Source of the DNA: Jaenimonas drosophilae
Lineage: Eukaryota > Euglenozoa > Kinetoplastea > Trypanosomatida > Trypanosomatidae
Direction of reading: 5' to 3'
Assembly: GCA_030849065.1 (NCBI GenBank)
Contig: JASAON010001517.1
Coordinates: 1 to 45,588 of the forward strand
DNA length: 45,588 nt
In this document: one piece after another, positions 43,419 to 45,588 of the stretch
Numbering within the stretch: the stretch's first letter is position 1
Layout: each line of letters starts with the position of its first letter
The notes under the pieces: model-generated
What the model saw: the letters and a program-made list of their open reading frames with translations, nothing else
Told to the model about the DNA's origin: nothing
Database searches by the model: none
Made by a program: the position numbers and the translations under genes

Positions 43419-45588
43419 CTACACGGAAATGCCAGCAGCAAAGAGCTCCCAACGTGTTTGGTACTCTCCACCAAGCTTCATGAGCTCCTCGTGCGTTCCC
43501 TGCTCCACGATCCGTCCAGCATCCATCAACACAATCTGATCAAAGTAGCGAATCGTGGTGAGACGGTGGGCAATACTCATCACCGTCACCGGTGTCTGTG
43601 CCTGGTTCTGTACGTCCATGTAGGCCTCAATGCCACGCTGCACACGTGCCTCCGTCGCGTTGTCCAGCGCACTCGTCGCCTCATCGAGGAGGAGGAGGCT
43701 CACGCCCGGACGCAGCAGGCCTCGCGCAATGGCAACACGCTGCTTCTGCCCGCCACTCAGACTGCGGCCCTTGTAGCCCACATCCGTGTCGTAGCCCTCC
43801 GGCATCGCCATGACATCGTCGTGGATGCAGGCCCAGGTTGCAACTCGTTCAACATCTTGTTGCGTGGTGTTGGCCAGCTCATCCTCCGTGAGTGCGTAGG
43901 TGATGTTGTCGCGTACGGTGCCACTGAAGAGATCGGGCTCCTGCAGGACCACACTAATGTGCTGCCGCCACAATCCAATACTCAGCGCACTGATACTTGT
44001 ACCATTGAGAAGCACATCACCACGACGTGCAGCGTAGAAGCAGGAGAGCAGCTGAATGAGGGTGGACTTGCCGCATCCCGTTTGCCCCGTCATGCCAACC
44101 GTGCTCCCCGGGGGAATATGGAGATCGAGGCTCTGCAGCACCACTTGATTAGGTCGGGCAGGGTAAATGAAGTGTGTGCGCTGCACATCCACCTGGCAGC
44201 CAAGTGGGTAGTCTGTCGTACGAAGTGGCACCACTTGTGTGCGTGCAGGATCCTGAATATCCACGTCAGGAACGCGATCAATGATGCTGAAGACCCGCTT
44301 CACGGCCGATTTGGCATCGCCGAGCTTCGCGGCAAAACCGCCAGCCTCTCCGGCTGACGTGGCGCCCATGAGGATCGCGAGCGACGCCACATTCACAGAT
44401 TCAAAGTCAGCTTCACCCTGCGTGATGAGCTTGCCACCATACCAGTAGCAGAGTGCAAAGGCACCGTAGTACACGAACTGAGAGGCACCGTAGATGATGC
44501 CAACGAGCACGTTTCGACGTATCGTGGATGGATTCTCGCGCTCCATGGATTCCGAAAAACGTGCCAGACGATTAAGTTGCAGATTAAAGGAGGCAATCGT
44601 GCGTACGTTGGAGAGGGCCTCCGTCGCAACGGTATCATCACTGCTGCCTTCCTCGTAGCGATTGGCACCAATCAGCATCAGTTGCTGCATCAGTGAGGCA
44701 ATGACGATGAGTGGCACACAGCCCAAGGACACCAACGCAATCTTCCATTGATACAAAAAGGCAATGAGCACACCAACAGCAATTGTGCAGGCGGACTGAA
44801 TGCGGATGCCAATCGCCGCTCCGCAGAGTTGCTGAATCGCCTCGCAATCACCGGAGAGCATCCCAGACAAGACGCCAGCATCACGATTCGGAGTATCAAA
44901 GAAGCTCATATCCTGACGAAGAATCTGCTGGAAGAGCCACGTACGTAGGCGAGTAGTCAGGTGCTCTCCCGCATATCCGTAGAAGAATTGGAGCAGCCAG
45001 CCACCTAATGCGGCAGCGGCAATGCCCACAAATGCCGGGGCGTAGCGATTGACGGTGCGATGCAGCGCATCCTCGTCGTGGGTGAATTTGTACTCGGCCA
45101 AGGCGTTCATGAGCTTGCCCAGCAGAATGGTATTCACGGGCGCGATAGCACCCGCAATGATGCTGCCGAGAAGGGCGAGGACCAACGCCCAGGCGTAGCT
45201 GCGATTTAGGAGCAACAGCCGCCATGGCGATACATGCGTGCTGCCAATCTCCCACGCCGCCAGCTTATCCAACGCAATCATCTGCCGCTCCGTCCGAGGC
45301 TTCTCACGATCGAGCTGGGCAAGCTCCGCCTCGCCAAGAATTTGCGTGTACCCACGTCCACGCGTGCGTGCGCCACCGCCGTCCTCCCCACAGGAGCTCT
45401 CGCTGAGGTTGCTCGCAACGCGTGGCATGACGCCTTGCGATTTAGCCATCGCAGCAAACGCACCACCACGCTGCATCAACACATCGAAGGTGCCTTCTTC
45501 TTCAATGTAGCTGCCCTTCTCACCATCATGCGCGATGTAGTAGATGCAGTCCACGTGACGGATGGTGGCCAAACGATGGGCAATCACC
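43419..45588 (-). CDS. ABCB (MDR/P-glycoprotein-like) ABC transporter, N-terminus missing
   Basis: The C-terminal 723 residues of a full-size ABC exporter; the gene continues beyond the window. It opens inside the first nucleotide-binding domain at its H-loop (IAHRLATIRH). A linker and six membrane helices follow, including LLNRSYAWALVLALLGSIIA and AFVGIAAAALGGWLLQFFYG. The second nucleotide-binding domain is complete: Walker A GQTGCGKST, Q-loop VVLQEPDLFSG, signature LSGGQKQRVAIARG, Walker B LLLLDEATSALD and H-loop SIAHRLTTIRY. The protein should export lipids, drugs or peptides. The substrate and membrane are unknown. It is related to the fragment at the left edge of the window. Confidence 0.95.
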   Translation of the reverse strand, partial: VIAHRLATIRHVDCIYYIAHDGEKGSYIEEEGTFDVLMQRGGAFAAMAKSQGVMPRVASNLSESSCGEDGGGARTRGRGYTQILGEAELAQLDREKPRTERQMIALDKLAAWEIGSTHVSPWRLLLLNRSYAWALVLALLGSIIAGAIAPVNTILLGKLMNALAEYKFTHDEDALHRTVNRYAPAFVGIAAAALGGWLLQFFYGYAGEHLTTRLRTWLFQQILRQDMSFFDTPNRDAGVLSGMLSGDCEAIQQLCGAAIGIRIQSACTIAVGVLIAFLYQWKIALVSLGCVPLIVIASLMQQLMLIGANRYEEGSSDDTVATEALSNVRTIASFNLQLNRLARFSESMERENPSTIRRNVLVGIIYGASQFVYYGAFALCYWYGGKLITQGEADFESVNVASLAILMGATSAGEAGGFAAKLGDAKSAVKRVFSIIDRVPDVDIQDPARTQVVPLRTTDYPLGCQVDVQRTHFIYPARPNQVVLQSLDLHIPPGSTVGMTGQTGCGKSTLIQLLSCFYAARRGDVLLNGTSISALSIGLWRQHISVVLQEPDLFSGTVRDNITYALTEDELANTTQQDVERVATWACIHDDVMAMPEGYDTDVGYKGRSLSGGQKQRVAIARGLLRPGVSLLLLDEATSALDNATEARVQRGIEAYMDVQNQAQTPVTVMSIAHRLTTIRYFDQIVLMDAGRIVEQGTHEELMKLGGEYQTRWELFAAGISV

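Overview
The window looks like nuclear DNA from a kinetoplastid flagellate (Euglenozoa), perhaps a free-living bodonid of the Bodo saltans type; the species is a guess. The evidence is as follows. The genes are long, closely spaced and without visible introns. They form two one-directional arrays. Pyrimidine tracts with an AG acceptor lie just upstream of most start codons, as expected for trans-splicing. The tRNA-Tyr carries an 11-nt intron. Protein families match kinetoplastid ones: a class I myosin with WW and FYVE-like zinc domains, a long DHAP acyltransferase with an SKL-like C-terminus, SBDS with a long charged tail, and the flagellar protein SPEF1.

Layout. Positions 1-20190 hold a plus-strand array: the last 28 codons of an ABCB transporter, myosin I, an HspBP1/Fes1-like Hsp70 exchange factor, an ELL/occludin-like protein, an N2227 (carnosine N-methyltransferase) family enzyme, two unrecognised proteins (one with twelve 13-residue repeats), an EF-hand protein, uracil phosphoribosyltransferase, a SET/MYND protein with TPRs, and a mitochondrial FtsH/m-AAA-like protein. 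Positions 20191-22794 form a convergent strand-switch region with seven tRNA genes and a 1.5-kb stretch full of long C and G homopolymers. Positions 22795-45588 hold a minus-strand array: a polytopic class 3 lipase, an M24 aminopeptidase, DHAP/glycerol-3-phosphate acyltransferase, pirin, an unrecognised protein, SBDS, SPEF1, a 1385-residue Ser/Arg-rich disordered protein and most of a second ABCB transporter that runs off the window.

The genes are functionally mixed, which is normal for kinetoplastid polycistrons, so neighbours are not expected to share a pathway. Coding starts are the first in-frame ATG after a plausible splice acceptor, not the longest open frame.

The most interesting observations are: four copies of a 39-nt hairpin element between the ABCB fragment and myosin whose outer arms differ in sequence yet stay complementary; an FtsH-like protein with an intact ATPase but a broken zinc site (HEAGV instead of HEAGH); a candidate ELL-type elongation factor; homopolymer tracts at the transcription convergence point; and an inverted pair of identical tRNA-Val genes.
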